NCBI GenBank assembly: GCA_000469685.2
Contig: LS997565.1
Span: forward strand, 33,016,645-33,080,644
Source: Haemonchus contortus
Lineage: Eukaryota > Nematoda > Chromadorea > Rhabditida > Trichostrongylidae
Direction: 5' to 3'
Length of the DNA stretch: 64,000 nt
Part shown: positions 36,401 to 48,900 of the stretch, in pieces
How the letters are laid out: each line of letters begins with the position of its first letter
Numbering within the stretch: the stretch's first letter is position 1
Notes under the pieces: model-generated
Seen by the model: only the letters and a program-made list of their open reading frames with translations
What the model was told of the DNA's origin: nothing
The model's database searches: none
Program-made: the position numbers and the translations under genes

Positions 36401-38400
36401 GCGACGGGGACAGATGGAATCGTTGCTGACGCTCGCTCATGCAAATCAGTACCGTTGATTAACGGGACCAAAGGTGATGCAGGTGATTGCTACCTATAGA
36501 ATAGGCTATAAATTGACGAATCAAAGTTCCAGGCCTGATAATCGCAGGGGAACTAAATATCAGTTCTCGGGTTTGAAAGGAAGGGTCCCGTTTGACGACA
36601 TGCCTACGGCGTCATCTAATTAATTCGGGAATGCTCAATGAACCTCGGTCACGAACCCATCTACGTGTAGTAAAGGAGACGATACTGCTATTTGTCTAGA
36701 TATATCATCTCCTTTGATGGCGGTTGTTGAACTACTCGAGTACCCATTTGAAGTGGAAGTTGAATGTTGCGACGAAGCCCTTTTAACTATAAATAGGTTC
36801 TGGGCGATCCCAAATGTTCCTTGCTCTATGGAGATAAGGCAGCACATAGTTACTATGAATAGTTTTCGTCTCCACAGCAACTGATGAATGCGCCACTTAA
36901 AAGTCGCTGTGAGTAGCTTATTATAAAGTATCTCATCTCACGTCCACTTTCTCACTTTCATCCCCATTAGCGGATATTATGCAAAATTGTTTGCTTAAAC
37001 AGGAGGGAGCTTCTACTAGGCGCACGTTTTCGTGCAAGCTCTTTTGCGGTTGATACATACCACAGAGTACAGAGCCCTAGGGTGATTGATAGCTGCAGTC
37101 CGAATGGGTGAAAATAAGCATGTTTGGTTTTGAACAAACCCGGACCCATAAATAGGATTAAGCTGGTCGGAAGGGCGTGAGTCATTTTGGTTGAGGCAGC
37201 GAACGGCCCATGCTGATTCGCACCTCCCAAGTATTCAGAAAAAACGGTTCGCGTGATTCCTCTCTATTTAAAACTGCAAGAATCTGGTAAAGGTAGAAAT
37301 TAGGTCACTCGAAAAGGATTTCTACTTCAAAACTGGCGTATGCTTGAAAAGAACTGGAGTGGGAAAGTAGTTTAAGAAGGATTGAGTGATGAAAGGGTGT
37401 ACCTCACATCAAGTCGGTTGTTTTAGAGAGGCCCAACCTGTGCAAAAGATACAAGGTCCAGTTGGCCGGGCAGGATCATCATCCGTCCGTGTCAGTAAGT
37501 CCTGCCAACCTTTTGAACTTTTTTGATTGGCACAGGCACGTCTGAGAGAAAAAGCAGTCACCTGCTTACCCCGAATTTGTTGCGAAGGTCCGGTAACACA
37601 TTCCGACGTCATTGGGACTGTGATTGGAAACAGAATAAGTGAGTGCTTTCCAGAACGAGGCTTATTAAAGGCATATGGGGCGAGCTTTGATCATCAGCTA
37701 ACGTGGACGACTTACTACAAACATCGTCTACTGACTGTTTATACTCTGGATAATGTTCCAGTGGAGTGAAGTCCGTCGACACGTGGGACCGTATCGGGCG
37801 CAGAATAAACTTTCCATATCAGCTGTTCAGGAACAAACTTTCTTTCTCAGGCACCGCAGCACTCACAAGATTCATCGCCATGAAGCTTAACAGGAGGCGT
37901 TGTGAATCAACTTCCAAAGCCTTCAGACAGATTTCGGCCAAATTCTCCTGGATTCTTGGGAACTTGTTCTTTTCGAATCAGTGGAAATCCTAGCGCTATC
38001 TCTCGATCTCTCAGTTCGTCAAGGACCCATTCGAGCACAGAGGACTTTTGCAAGATGGTACTAAACAGCCCCTTGGATGGGAACGTGTTCGTGGAGTTTC
38101 CTTCAATTACTGCATTTTTGAAAAGAGACATCAAGAATGTTGGAGACAACATTGTTGACAGGACACTTTCGTCTTCTCTCTAACTCAACAAAAGACAAAG
38201 CGTTTCCCCGCCCCACTACTTGCTCGTTAGGAAAAGTTTTCGTAAAGAGGAACGAGAATTCGATTGCTGTGGACTTGAGAGACTACTGTAGCGAACTACC
38301 GTGTTGGATCGAGCATGAGAGACCAGCTCTTCTCCTCAGACCATCAAACTCGGCCAACCAATGGGTTGGAAACCTCTTTATTTGGAAAAAGCGGTAGGGG

Positions 38401-38720
38401 TTCTCTTGTTCGTTCGGAATGTCAACCCTGTTAGTGGCACTCGGATTCTGGCTTCCAATTTCTTAAGAATCTCATTTCTTCTCGGTTTATTCTTCGTTCG
38501 TGTTCAAAGAAAGTACCGCAGTCCTTTGACGAGGCTCCATCCGCCTCGCCTCAGCCCCCACTCAGGTTTCCGCAACCACTCTTCCTTCAGAAATCTCTCG
38601 TTTTCGGGAGCATACGCAATGCCAACGCTGTCACTTGCACTCAGATTCTGGCTTCTAATCCTCTCGAACTCTCTTTCCTTCTTGCTCTACTCTTCTATCT
38701 TCTTCCGAAGATATGGAACA
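38401..38720. repeat. imperfect duplication with 200-bp offset
   Basis: CACTCGGATTCTGGCTTC near 38439 recurs as CACTCAGATTCTGGCTTC near 38639, with weaker similarity for some 30 bases before and 40 after. Confidence 0.6.
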
Positions 38721-39514
38721 GTCGTTCTAAAGATGGAACTCCCTCATTCGGTATCAGAGATCTCTGGTATTTGGGGGAGAATTTTATCGTAGACGTCGTG
38801 TTTGTTTGGGCTTCAACGAAAAAGTTAAAAATACATCCACTCGAAGTGGTTTTTTCCATCGTTCGTTCGTTAGGGAAGCTATGCCAGTCTGGGCTTTACT
38901 GAAATTCCCTCGAGCTCGAAGTTTTTTGCATTTCGGTCATCCCGAAATCTGACAAACATAGAATAACATTCGCATCCGTCCTCCACACGATTATGCAACC
39001 GGGACGAGCAGTTCAACGACTATCGTCGGGCTGCTTCATAGAATGTGATGTGGAGTGTAATGCTGATGGCTGTTCACAACTGCCTGCCGACTGCTTAAGG
39101 AATGTGTTGGCGAATAGAAAGTCAATTTGACTTCTGAGAAGAACCTTGGGCACGGCAACGTGCACCAACTTAGCATCAGTTTTGAAATGGCCGGGGAAGC
39201 AAGGAGTTTCATCAACGCATAAGTGCAGACGCAATGTATAAATAGCCTACTGAAAATATTTCGTAACGTAGTAATTGAATTGAAGTTGTAAACAAAAAAA
39301 GGACACCACGAGTGTCGCACCGCTTTTGATGAATGCCCCCGCTTTCCTAAAGCCCTCTCATAACTCAGAACCGTTAGGGAAACTATTTGATACATATAAA
39401 AGATAGAGTTGGCAAAAACAATTCCAAAGCAGGATGGATTGGAGATAGCGGTGAGCTAATGTTTCGACGGTTCTGATTCCATTTTTCACTTTATTTCCCG
39501 ACCTAGTGGGAAGG

Positions 39515-39800
39515 GCGGAGGACAAGGCGCAGGTCCAAGTAGCGCACTATAACACATTCATGTTTCAGGGATCGAAAGCGGATCGATACCCGCCCAGGCC
39601 AACCAAGCCTTTCACTTATGCAGCGTTGCCTGAATGGTACCAAACTCATCTGAGAGGATGAAAGAATGGCCTGAATGTTGGCTGGACGAGGTATTTCATT
39701 GCATAGGCCAGCTAGGCCTTCAGAACTCTACCACGTCTTCAAAAGAAAATCGAATGAGGGCGTCTCCCGGAACAGTAGCTTCCCCGAATGACTTCCCCAT
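39515..39800 (+). mobile_element. tRNA-derived SINE, copy 8
   Basis: Forward copy: AAGTAGCGCACTATAACACA head, GGATCGATACCCGCCCAGGC, then ACCAAACTCATCTGAGAGGA and a tail with TCCCGGAACAGTAGC. Diverged. Confidence 0.75.
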
Positions 39801-40033
39801 CCGTCCCTTTATTATTCCTCAACTTTTACCCAAATTCATGATAGGAGGTGGGGTAGTGTTGAGTGGCTTTGCTGCTACACATACAAGCAGTGGATCAGAT
39901 GCTAAGTAGATACTCGAGACCAGCTTAATCTCCCATTCATGTGAGTTAGATTAATTGTTGACACTTTCGTGTGGGTGGCTGAAGCGCTGACTACTAGTTC
40001 AGTTTGCCCGCAAGCTATTTTAGAACCGATATA

Positions 40034-40558
40034 CAGTAGCGCTCAAAAGTCTTCGGTGAAATGCTTTGACGCTTTTTCGTTCATAACTTTTTTCTTAGTA
40101 GACCAAATCGCGCGAAATTCGGATATGTCTAATTAGAGCATATTTCACCCTACCCAACCCTATTTCACTGCAAAGCGCAATATCCACAGGTAGAGTAAGG
40201 TGCTTGTTGCGGTAGCACATTTTGCTAAAACTAAAGTTGTTGGCGTCTGCACTTGTTCGCACCTTATGTGCATTTTTCTCATCTATTGTGATCGGCGTTA
40301 CCGCTCGTACACTTTAGACATGACAAAAAGGAAAGAACTTCTTGAAGGTCCCTCATCTGTATTTTCAGTCGAATTTGAATTCATGCTCTTTGGAATATCT
40401 GGAACATGATCAGACTGCAGGTTAATAGTGGTAAATATTCACAATACACCCACGCTCCAAATATAGAAATTTCGCTTGATTAGATCCAACAGGAAAGGAG
40501 TTACGATTGAAAAGTACGGCTGAAGAACCATTTCACCAAAGACTTTTGAGCGCTACTG
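40034..40558. mobile_element. Tc1/mariner-type MITE, 525 bp
   Basis: TA duplicates flank the element on both sides (40032-40033 and 40559-40560). The terminal repeats start CAGTAGCGCTCAAAAGTCTT on the left and match the reverse complement of the right end at 29 of the first 30 positions. CAGT ends and TA target are hallmarks of Tc1/mariner. No transposase frame is inside; the longest ORF (69 codons) shows no DDE motif, so it is non-autonomous. Confidence 0.92.
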
Positions 40559-41044
40559 TACATTCAAATCCCATGTGATTTCGGGTTTGGAAGTGGAATG
40601 TGTGGGGTGCATCTCAAAAAATGAATTTGACAAGCTCATGGAAGTCAATCCTCATGGGCTCCTCATGGGTTTACTTTTTTGTCTACAAGTTGGAGACCGG
40701 CCAAGCATCGAGTTTTCTACCAATCCCTTGATTTGAGGGGGTGGTTAGGCGTTAAAGGGGGAGCATTGAAGAGCCCCTGGCCCATTTCGTTTCTCATTGA
40801 TGATGGATGGCGACATTTATGGCATGTGTGCTGAAAAGGGGATACTCATCACTCACAGATGCATCGGGGTCTGGCTACCCTTCAAATGCACCATCCACTT
40901 ATGAATTCAATGTTAGACTTTCCGCTGGAAACTAGCATTATGGCAAGGTTCATTTCATACCCACCCTAGCGTTCCCTCAATTACCCAAATGACAGGGTAA
41001 CAAGAGAGCCATGAATGAAGAACGGCCAGTACTGCGAACTACCA

Positions 41045-41117
41045 CTTACTATTATTATTATTGATATTACTACTGTTATTATTATTATTACTATTATTAT
41101 TATTACTATTATTATAG
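41045..41117. repeat. ATT/ATTACT microsatellite
   Basis: About 70 bases of interrupted (TTA)n. Confidence 0.9.
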
Positions 41118-41460
41118 CTTGAATTCGATTGACGTGCTGCCAAATAAGTGGGAGAAGAGCCATGGAAAAATAAAAAGAAAAATGGGTAGCAATCTATCCA
41201 GGTCATTGAATCCTAACTAGTCCTGAACGTAAACGGTTCATAAAGGATCGTAGAGCAGCTGATCAAGCGTGAATCCACTGCAATCAGGAAATGGCCGACA
41301 AAGTATCTATGTATACCATTTGAGCCAAGAATCACTCAGGACCAAGTTAGGAGATGGACCATAAACATTTAGAGCTTTTTGGACGAAGCTCTCAATGTTC
41401 CGTTTAGTGCTGTTATATCGCCCAGAACCGAAAGTCACACAAAGATGGTGATTTGTGGGC

Positions 41461-41555
41461 AAAACTTCGTCTTCGGGCGGGACACGAACCCGTACTTGCG
41501 CTTTCCGGGCACCGTGCTCTTTATCCCTTAAACTATCGAGATCCCGCCTGTCCAC
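41461..41555 (-). repeat. tRNA-like repeat of a second family, copy 1
   Basis: The minus strand has an A-box match TAGTTTAAGGG and a B-box-like GGTTCGTGTCC. The whole segment could fold a D-arm, but acceptor and T-stem would share the same bases, so it is not an intact tRNA gene. A second copy lies at 50045-50125. Confidence 0.6.
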
Positions 41556-41559
41556 ACCC

Positions 41560-42780
41560 TCTTAACGGTAATACTGGCGATTTAGCTCCAAAAATGGAAT
41601 TCTACGATTTCACGGATCCTGCGGGTAAATTCCGATTCTACAACGTTCCAATCCGTTCATGCCTTTCGTGGACGGCCAAAAGTTTTTATACGCCCTTGTT
41701 ATTCTTTGAAAAAAAAGGGAAGATTGTGAGATCACCAGTGGCATCTGAAGGAATTGTGTTTGGCCGATACTCGCTTTGTTAACCATGTTCATGGTGCGTA
41801 AACAATGTCGCCCGACTATACTGGCTGACATCACTTTTGCTAAGCTAGCAAGCCCTTTCTACTCATGTAGCAAGACATTGGAGAGTTCCCAGAGAAACCC
41901 CGTCTTCTTCATCTGCTGATTTTTCCCACGAAAACACTTTCCTCGCTGAGCCGTTTAGAGCTTCGATGCGTTCAAGTGACGTGTGTGTCAGTTTGTCGGT
42001 TCACTCGAATCTCATTGAGCTCTGCAGACTTTAATCCTCTTTATTTCCGCGTAGTTCACTAGAAGGGGAAGGACATGCGTGTTGGAACAATGACCTGAAC
42101 GCTTCCTCCCGAAGCAGGGAAATATCCCTAGTTGCTACACGAACTAAGGGCAAACCGGTTATGTCTATGCAGTTTTCACTTCAAAGTCAGGCTGGACCAA
42201 ACCCGTGATTATTGGATTTCGGTTGAAAAGAACATGGAATTCCGAACACATCAGTAACCAGAGCAACAACCATTTTACAGCTGAAGGAAGAGCTTTGTGG
42301 CGGCCGTTCATGGGATAAGCTGACGATTGGAATTATGAAGTGCTGGAAAGTAAGGATTCAAGGAATCAACATGACGTGTTTGACAAAAGTACTTGAGGTT
42401 GTGAGTGAATCGTTGTAATCAGCGTTGGCAAAAAGGACTAAATGACTTCGAGGAATTCAAAGATAGCCCTTTGATCCATTCGTGAGGTAGTTGTTGTGGA
42501 CGGGAATTCCTGATTAAGGAAAAGTGCAATAGGAAAGAAAGAGAAAATTTAGTGAGGCTTAAAATCAACGATGCGAAAAATAGCGGAAATAGGTGGAATG
42601 TCATTCGAAAACAAGAAGGTCACAAGAGAAGCAATTTATCAGAGGGGCTATGCGAATGGAACTCGCATGACCTGATCTCCTGTGGTGGAGAAGGTGGCTG
42701 TAGAAGAGGTCCATATTCACTTCCCGAATTACTCTCATCATTGTTGCCTCAAGATTAAGAATAAAGTCATCAGGCCTCTT
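41560..42780. other. unassigned stretch
   Basis: No repeat or gene supported. Open frames at 41453-41782 overlap the tRNA-like repeat. Confidence 0.5.
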
Positions 42781-42782
42781 AG

Positions 42783-43075
42783 GCCGAGCTAGTGTAACGG
42801 CAAGCGGCGCACTATATCACACGCACGGTCAGGGGTTCAAATCCTGGATCGATAACCGCCTAGGCCACCTAAAACTTCTATCCCTACGAGGTCGGTGAAT
42901 TGGGACCACATTTGGCAGGGAGGACCTGGCTTGTACATCGGCTGGCTACCGCAAGTCATTGTATAGGCCACATATGCATCCAATACGGCACTACGATTCT
43001 GAATGGAAGTCGAATGCAGGGCGCATCTGTCAGACGGGATTTATAAACGCTCAACTACTTTATCCTTTTTATCAT
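42783..43075 (+). mobile_element. tRNA-derived SINE, copy 9 (best-preserved head)
   Basis: A box TAGTGTAACGG at 42790-42800 and B box GGTTCAAATCC at 42834-42844 both fit the polymerase III consensus, at tRNA-like spacing. The body follows to GGGATTTATAAACGCTC and ACTTTATCCTTTTTATC. Confidence 0.92.
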
Positions 43076-43099
43076 TTATTGTTGCCTGACGGCGTTGAT

Positions 43100-43360
43100 C
43101 TGGGTGTGGCGTAGTAGGATCGAAGTTGTCGCGTCGCGGCGAGGAGACGCCGCGCGCGAAGGATTGTAGCAGAATGCAGCAGCAAGTAAGAAATACAGGA
43201 ACAAAAGAACTAACAGTAGAATCATACCAACAGTAATAATCGCATAACAACTGAGCTGTATGAAGAAGGCTAGAATTGTAATAACGAGGCAAATAGTCCG
43301 CGGCAGCCGCGTGCGGCGGATAGATTCTACAAAACCTTTCCTACTGCCCGTCTCCCCGTT
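43100..43360 (-). repeat. GC-rich dispersed repeat with an open hydrophobic frame, copy B
   Basis: Minus-strand counterpart of 12190-12455. It lies within a 153-codon minus-strand frame (43076-43537) whose hydrophobic part reads TICLVITILAFFIQLSCYAI and VGMILLLVLLFLYFLLAAAF, ending in an arginine-rich tail. Two membrane-spanning segments are plausible. It directly abuts SINE copy 9. It may be a transposon relic, or a decayed or real small membrane-protein gene. Confidence 0.55.
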
Positions 43361-43989
43361 GGTCTTACCCCAGAGCAGTAGTTGAGGCATATTTGTAATT
43401 CGGTTCCATTCGTAAAGCCTGTGAGAAAGTCGGTGAACAAGCCTACATACAAATATGTAGTTGTAGCTTACACAACAACATTCATCCGCATAATACAATT
43501 TAACAACTAAGGAGTCTTCAAAGGCAGCGCTGCACATTCACAGAACTTATTACTTCATAGAAAGGCTCACGGAAAAGCCATTCACAGATGAGAGTAGCTA
43601 AAGCAACTTGGTTGTTCACTACTTTCCGACACTTTTCGTTGGTGCTCGTATACAAAAACACTCAAGAATTGGGATCAGATCAATCGGATTTGTTGGAGAG
43701 CAAGAAGGTCGGAATTGTTACTTAAAGTGGGGTTAAAGGAAGGCAAGAAGGAGGAACAGAGAGCATTGAAATAAAAAAGAGAAGAATAGGAAACTTGAAC
43801 AAATCACGACAAGGTTTTTGGAAATTGAACAAAACGATCGACTTCAAATGGGTTTCAAACACGTGCTTCTGGTTTTTGAGCCCCTTTCTCTTAGCCCTTA
43901 CACTGAAGATAGTATATTCCTTCAATAAAGGGCCGAAGTATAGTTTTTGGCAAATGATCACTTCCGTTTTTGAAATGCGCCCTGCATAC

Positions 43990-44195
43990 TACTCAAATTG
44001 AAATCGTGGTGCGGTTTTGAATGCGCAAGTGGCCTATTATACAAGTCAGTAATGGTATCTTCCCAGACGTCTAGTATTAACTGACCTACCGCGGAGGGAT
44101 GGAGGGCCCGGTCGGAAGGACTGGCGATCTGAGATTCGACTGGTCCCTGAACGTGCGTGTATGATGGCACGCCACCTCCCGATACACCACCTCTG
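43990..44195 (-). mobile_element. tRNA-derived SINE, copy 10
   Basis: Reverse, shortened copy: GTGCGGTTTTGAATGCGCAA, GGAGGGATGGAGGGCC, GAGATTCGACTGGTCCC, GATACACCACCTCTG. Confidence 0.8.
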
Positions 44196-44717
44196 CCACA
44201 AGAAGAGAAACCAACAAGAAAGAGGATGTGAATAGAAGGATTACTCGAAAAGCTTCGTTAAACCGGCATGATGAATGACTACACAGAATAAAAGTCAGTC
44301 GTAAAATTCATAGTGAGCTGCTGGGAAGGAAAAGGTGATGGCAACTTAATCATAAGACGTTTGCTTCAAAAATGAGTCAATAAACTTCAAGACAACCCCA
44401 ATTCTGAAGTAACACACTAGGGTGACGGGTAGAAGGCGGAGCGAAGCAAAGGCGATTAGGGAAAGGGCGTGGCAACATGGCTTACACAAGATTATCCCAG
44501 ATGAAAACACTCGAGATCTCGCTTGTTGTCAAAGAGGGCAAAAGCATTTTGCTCATGGCTTGGCAAAAAAGGGCCCAAGCAGGGATTTATTGAGCTCCAG
44601 ATGGGAAGAGGTCCAAAACTTCACGTCATTTATTTCGAAAACAGCGATTATCAACCACTTTTTGTTTGTCCCGGATGTTTTCAAGTCCATTTCCTAGGAC
44701 TTTTTTGAATACCTCGT

Positions 44718-45010
44718 AGGGAGGTGGTGAAACGGAAAGTGGCGCTCTACCCTGAACGCATGGTCCAGGATCGATCACCCAATCGATACTTGCACAAGCC
44801 CAGAAGACCTTCCATTCCTCCGGGTTCGGTTAGTGGTTCCAGACTCGTCTGGGATGATAAAAAGACAGCCTTGGGTATCAGCTGGTCACTGGCACTCATT
44901 GTGTAGGCCACGAGCCCATACAATAGGCCACTACGATCTGAATAGAGGTCGAATAATGGGCGCATACCAGGAACCGGATTGATTAACGCCAAGAAACTTT
45001 TTCTTCAGTG
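44718..45010 (+). mobile_element. tRNA-derived SINE, copy 11
   Basis: Forward: GGAGGTGGTGAAACGGAAAG head, GATCGATCACCCAATCG at the B-box position, body CAGACTCGTCTGGGATGATA, tail CCGGATTGATTAACGCCAAG. Confidence 0.85.
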
Positions 45011-45558
45011 TTCAATCATTTGTTTCATCGCTTCTGAAACGATGCCCACACCAGCTTCTTGAAGGATGATAGGAAGACGTAAAGGATAACAACCTTGGCC
45101 GTAGTCAGAGCCCTCTGCTTCCCTCTTCCCCCATATTCTCTGAATTATTACAACGCAAAAATGAGTTATACCACCTAGTAAACAGATGGAAGCAATTCCA
45201 GCCTGTCGGTTCAATGGCTCGGGTACCCATGCTTGTTTTCACACTTACTGGGCGGCGCAGACTTTTCCCGTCACGGTTCATCCGATTAGCTTGGCCAGCC
45301 TCCCATATGTCGACACAACACAGCGGCATCTGATATACAACCTAATGCGTGGATTGGTGGCGGCAAAGAAGCTCACTGTGCTTCTTTGCCTACAAGTGCA
45401 TATGGTATAAATGAGGATTAATTTTCGGAATGGTGTTGCCCTATCTGTGAACGTATCACCCACTCCCACCACTTCGAACTTATAATCAGTTCTAGTGCTC
45501 TCCGATTTTCTACTAATTTTTTCACTTTTTGATTCTATTAATTTTTTTAAATCTAGGA

Positions 45559-45903
45559 AAAATCAGAATGTCGCGTTGTAACAAAAGAGCTGCGAGGGGA
45601 CCGACTCTTTCTCAGAGGAGACTAGCTATCCGTCATAACAACTTCTTTGCTCTTCTAGGGGTGTGTGGAATGTCAAAGAAGGCAAACACGATAAACAGGA
45701 AGTGCGCAAAGCAACAAAAGTTCTTTCTGGTTGATTGTGCGATTCCGAAGGAGGTGGCTCGAATCATGTTGAAGCGGATTCCAATAGCGCTACTCATTTA
45801 TGAGCGCTTTGAGAGCTTCCGAGTTCTTCTACAAAAAAGTTCGAACTTACGAATGAGCCTTTTTCTAGAAAAGGCGTACTGTCGAGCTCGGATCGAACTC
45901 TGA
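45559..45903 (+). CDS. weak candidate small gene or exon
   Basis: An acceptor-like TTTTTTAAATCTAG ends 12 bases before an ATG opening a frame to 45903 (about 111 codons after ATGTCGCG). It contains GPTLSQRRLAIRHNNFF and CAIPKEVARIMLKRIPI. It is basic, with no recognised motif. The signal pair acceptor-plus-ATG is the only support. Confidence 0.18.
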   Translation, partial: KIRMSRCNKRAARGPTLSQRRLAIRHNNFFALLGVCGMSKKANTINRKCAKQQKFFLVDCAIPKEVARIMLKRIPIALLIYERFESFRVLLQKSSNLRMSLFLEKAYCRARIEL

Positions 45904-48900
45904 GAAGTTCCTCGTTCTCCATCCCTCAGCCCTCGATGAGCCTCAGCTATTCAGCTGTATCTGTTGACCGAGAGTGCTCTGAGATGACTTTGTTAGGGGA
46001 TAGCACAGATCCTGAGTGCTCCCAGCAGTAATGCACAGCCATTACTATAGACAAACTCCAACGCTACCACCACAAAAAGCTAGTGCCGAAAAGCAATAAG
46101 AAATAAATTTCAATGGCTAAAATTGCATTTCCTTCGAATGTTGCCAAAGCATAGCCTGTAACCCCCATGGGTGGGTATATACGATGAGAAATGTAGCTTG
46201 TAAAGAAGGAACAAGATCGGGCGTCAGCAACTAGCCGACTACTATGCCCTCGGGAAATGCAGTAAATGGCTGGGTAAGAGTAGTGAAGTTAAAATATGGA
46301 CTGGTTGGAATGGCTTTGGACTCAAAAAAGGAGTTGTGCATTGCGAGGGGTTGTTCAGTAGGGAAGTGCGTTTCCGTTGGCAAGTCTTGCCTATGCACCA
46401 TTTGAATGCTATCTTGACTTACCCATAAATCTTACTCCCTTACAAAGAAATAAAACCCAATCTGCCATCCCACTCTGTACTATCTAAAGAACCTCCTAAA
46501 GGAACTCCTATATGGGAGAGGATAATTTCAATCTCGTTGTATCAAACTCCTTTTCGGGGAATTTTTGCCATGACAATACCGTTGACCGTAGACCGTTTGC
46601 CCGGCAGAGATGCCTCATTTAGACAGAGCGTATGTCCCATATTCCTTTACAGCCGATGTCATCGCGCTTTCTGGTCTTGACAAATCAGTTACAGGCTGCG
46701 AACGCCTGGCATATTCGGCCAAGAATACCCTTGCCCTTGGTGCTCCCTGCTCGATATCCTTTTCCTGGTAGGAGGGTAAAGAGCTCCTGAGCCGACAGTA
46801 ATGGGTAAGATCTGGGTCCCACGTGGGAAGGGGCACGGGAGGCATGGGAAGCATGCGGTCCGCATCAGATCTAGCTGAATCTCCGGTAAATCTATCAGTT
46901 CAAAAAGGCTAATTTTCTTTTTTCTTCTAAATCGGCAAGCCATCCGGAGAGATAAGCAGCTGAAGAATAACTCTGCCTTTGACGAGAGGGTGTTTGCTAC
47001 TGAATTTTGTTACTTGAACTTCTCGGGGGAGGCTTGTTTCAGTTATGTGAGATTATCCTTCTCAAGCAGTCCATTACTGCAAAGACCCCCACGGCACTCG
47101 ACATATCCCCAATAGCCTCACAATATTTACCAATTGTCTTACTATGGGAGTGGAAGCAAGTTGAAGCATTCGAGGATTACTTCACGTCATTCTTTCCTTA
47201 CTCTAGCCCTGTCCAGAGGGTAAAGGGAGGAAAAAGCTTGGAGAAGTATCATAATCATGAACTAATAGGAATCAAATATGATGTTGCCAGGGACAACCGT
47301 TTCTCAGGATTGCGGGTTTGTTCATTTCAACTTCTTTAATTTAGCAGGAGGTATATCAATAGGAATTAATTAACTTTATGCTTATATTTTCAGAATGTAC
47401 ACGATGACGTAGTAACCCCGATATCCTGAAATACTGCAGTACGATGTAATTGAAAATGTTTGATCGGGGACGTAACATCGCAATGAGGCGGGCTAAAAAA
47501 GTTCGCCAGCGCTCTTGGGGGTGCACACATGGGTTCTTTTCTCCCCTGGATGGTCCAAGCACTGCCTTTTAGGGCAGATTTTTTGGCCCACGAGCGTCCT
47601 TTTTCCTTCCGGCCCGAAGTTCGCAAAGTCCAAGTGCCTGTTTTCTTGGGATCCTTCGGTCGGAACCAGCTACAAACACCTTCCTTTCCGGAGTTTGCTG
47701 AGTTTGTCTAAACCCTTCTTCAGCCAGTACCTTCATATTTTTTGATCCCCACCCACATGGAATCAAAGTGTTAACTGGCAAATTGGGCTACTTCCCTCGA
47801 TACTTGCCTTGCTCGTACTTCATCATAATGCAGCAGTAAGGGGATACATCATTGAAGTTGACAGAAATCTATCTTAGAAATAATATAAAAAGGGCATTTC
47901 CAGGAAATTGGAGGCTCAGGATCGAGCTCTGACGAAGGCTATTCATCCTGTCTTTGGAGCACTTTGCCTAAAATTAACCTATGCCCTTCATTATCTCCCT
48001 CTCTGTTTTCTGTTACTCAACTTACCGGGCTTTTATAGAGATCACATGGAGTCATCCCAAACGAAGTTAATTAAAAGGGTATATTAAGTGCCTGGCAGTT
48101 GCTGACTGGAAAGAGCCAATTACATCGCGATGTGCCAGAGAGATTACCAGACATCTACTTAATTGAACCTTCAGGTTTCACCTCGCATAGGCCTTCTTCT
48201 TAGTTTCCCAAGACTCATATAAAATATTCCGCACCCATGCAATAACCGCTCCTAAGCCATCCGAAATTCCATTAACTTTTTTATCCTCCCAAACCAATTT
48301 CTATAACCGGTTTTTGGAACGGAAGAGGTGGGAGGCTGTCTTAGTTAGACTAGAGAAATTGGCTCTGAAACCAGGAAGTGGGGCGACACGCCAAATCAAG
48401 GTACTGGATACATTTCTTTCACGAAGTTGCAGTACTATCGAAATCTCGTTATGAGCACAACCCCATACGATGTTGGCAAACACCTTAAACCTTAACGCAG
48501 TCCACGATAGTCTCAGGGTAACTAGTTTTACACGAATAGCGGAAGTGCTAGTCTAGAATAGTACAGAAGTAGCGGAAGAGCGCAAAAACCGACATAGAAA
48601 AAGAGTTCAAAAAGAAGTAAAATCCCAAATTGGACGAGATTGTGACGACAAAAGCTAAAGGAATGAAGGAGTGTCTGGACGAATTGTCCAAATATGTGTG
48701 CCATTGCGTACAGCTGTCTACAGTAAGCTGCCTGCGTGCAACGTATGGGGCTCAATGCGAATGAAGCAACCTCAATCCACACCATCTAGCTCGTCCGCTA
48801 TTCTTGGATGAAACATGTTGATCTTACCAGTTAGGGAGTAATCTCAGAAACTAATTTTATCGTGCTCTATTAATTTAACTGCTGACGTTCCGGATTTCTC

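Larger units (their letters stand above)
32949..39514. other. 6.5-kb unassigned region
   Basis: No exon chain or dated repeat could be supported. It contains the hairpin at 33401, a 16-base inverted match AGCCTCCTCAACTCAC (about 33613 and, reversed, 34554), several open frames on both strands, and an imperfect 200-bp-offset duplication at 38400-38720. Old retroelement debris is a reasonable but unproven reading. Confidence 0.4.

Noticed and set aside
41461..41555. Functional tRNA gene on the minus strand
   Set aside because: A- and B-box-like motifs are there, but acceptor 3' strand and T-stem would use the same bases.
48528..48785. 85-codon minus-strand frame resembling 95 codons at 52785-53072
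   Set aside because: Similarity comes from the shared MITE-related repeat, not from a gene family.
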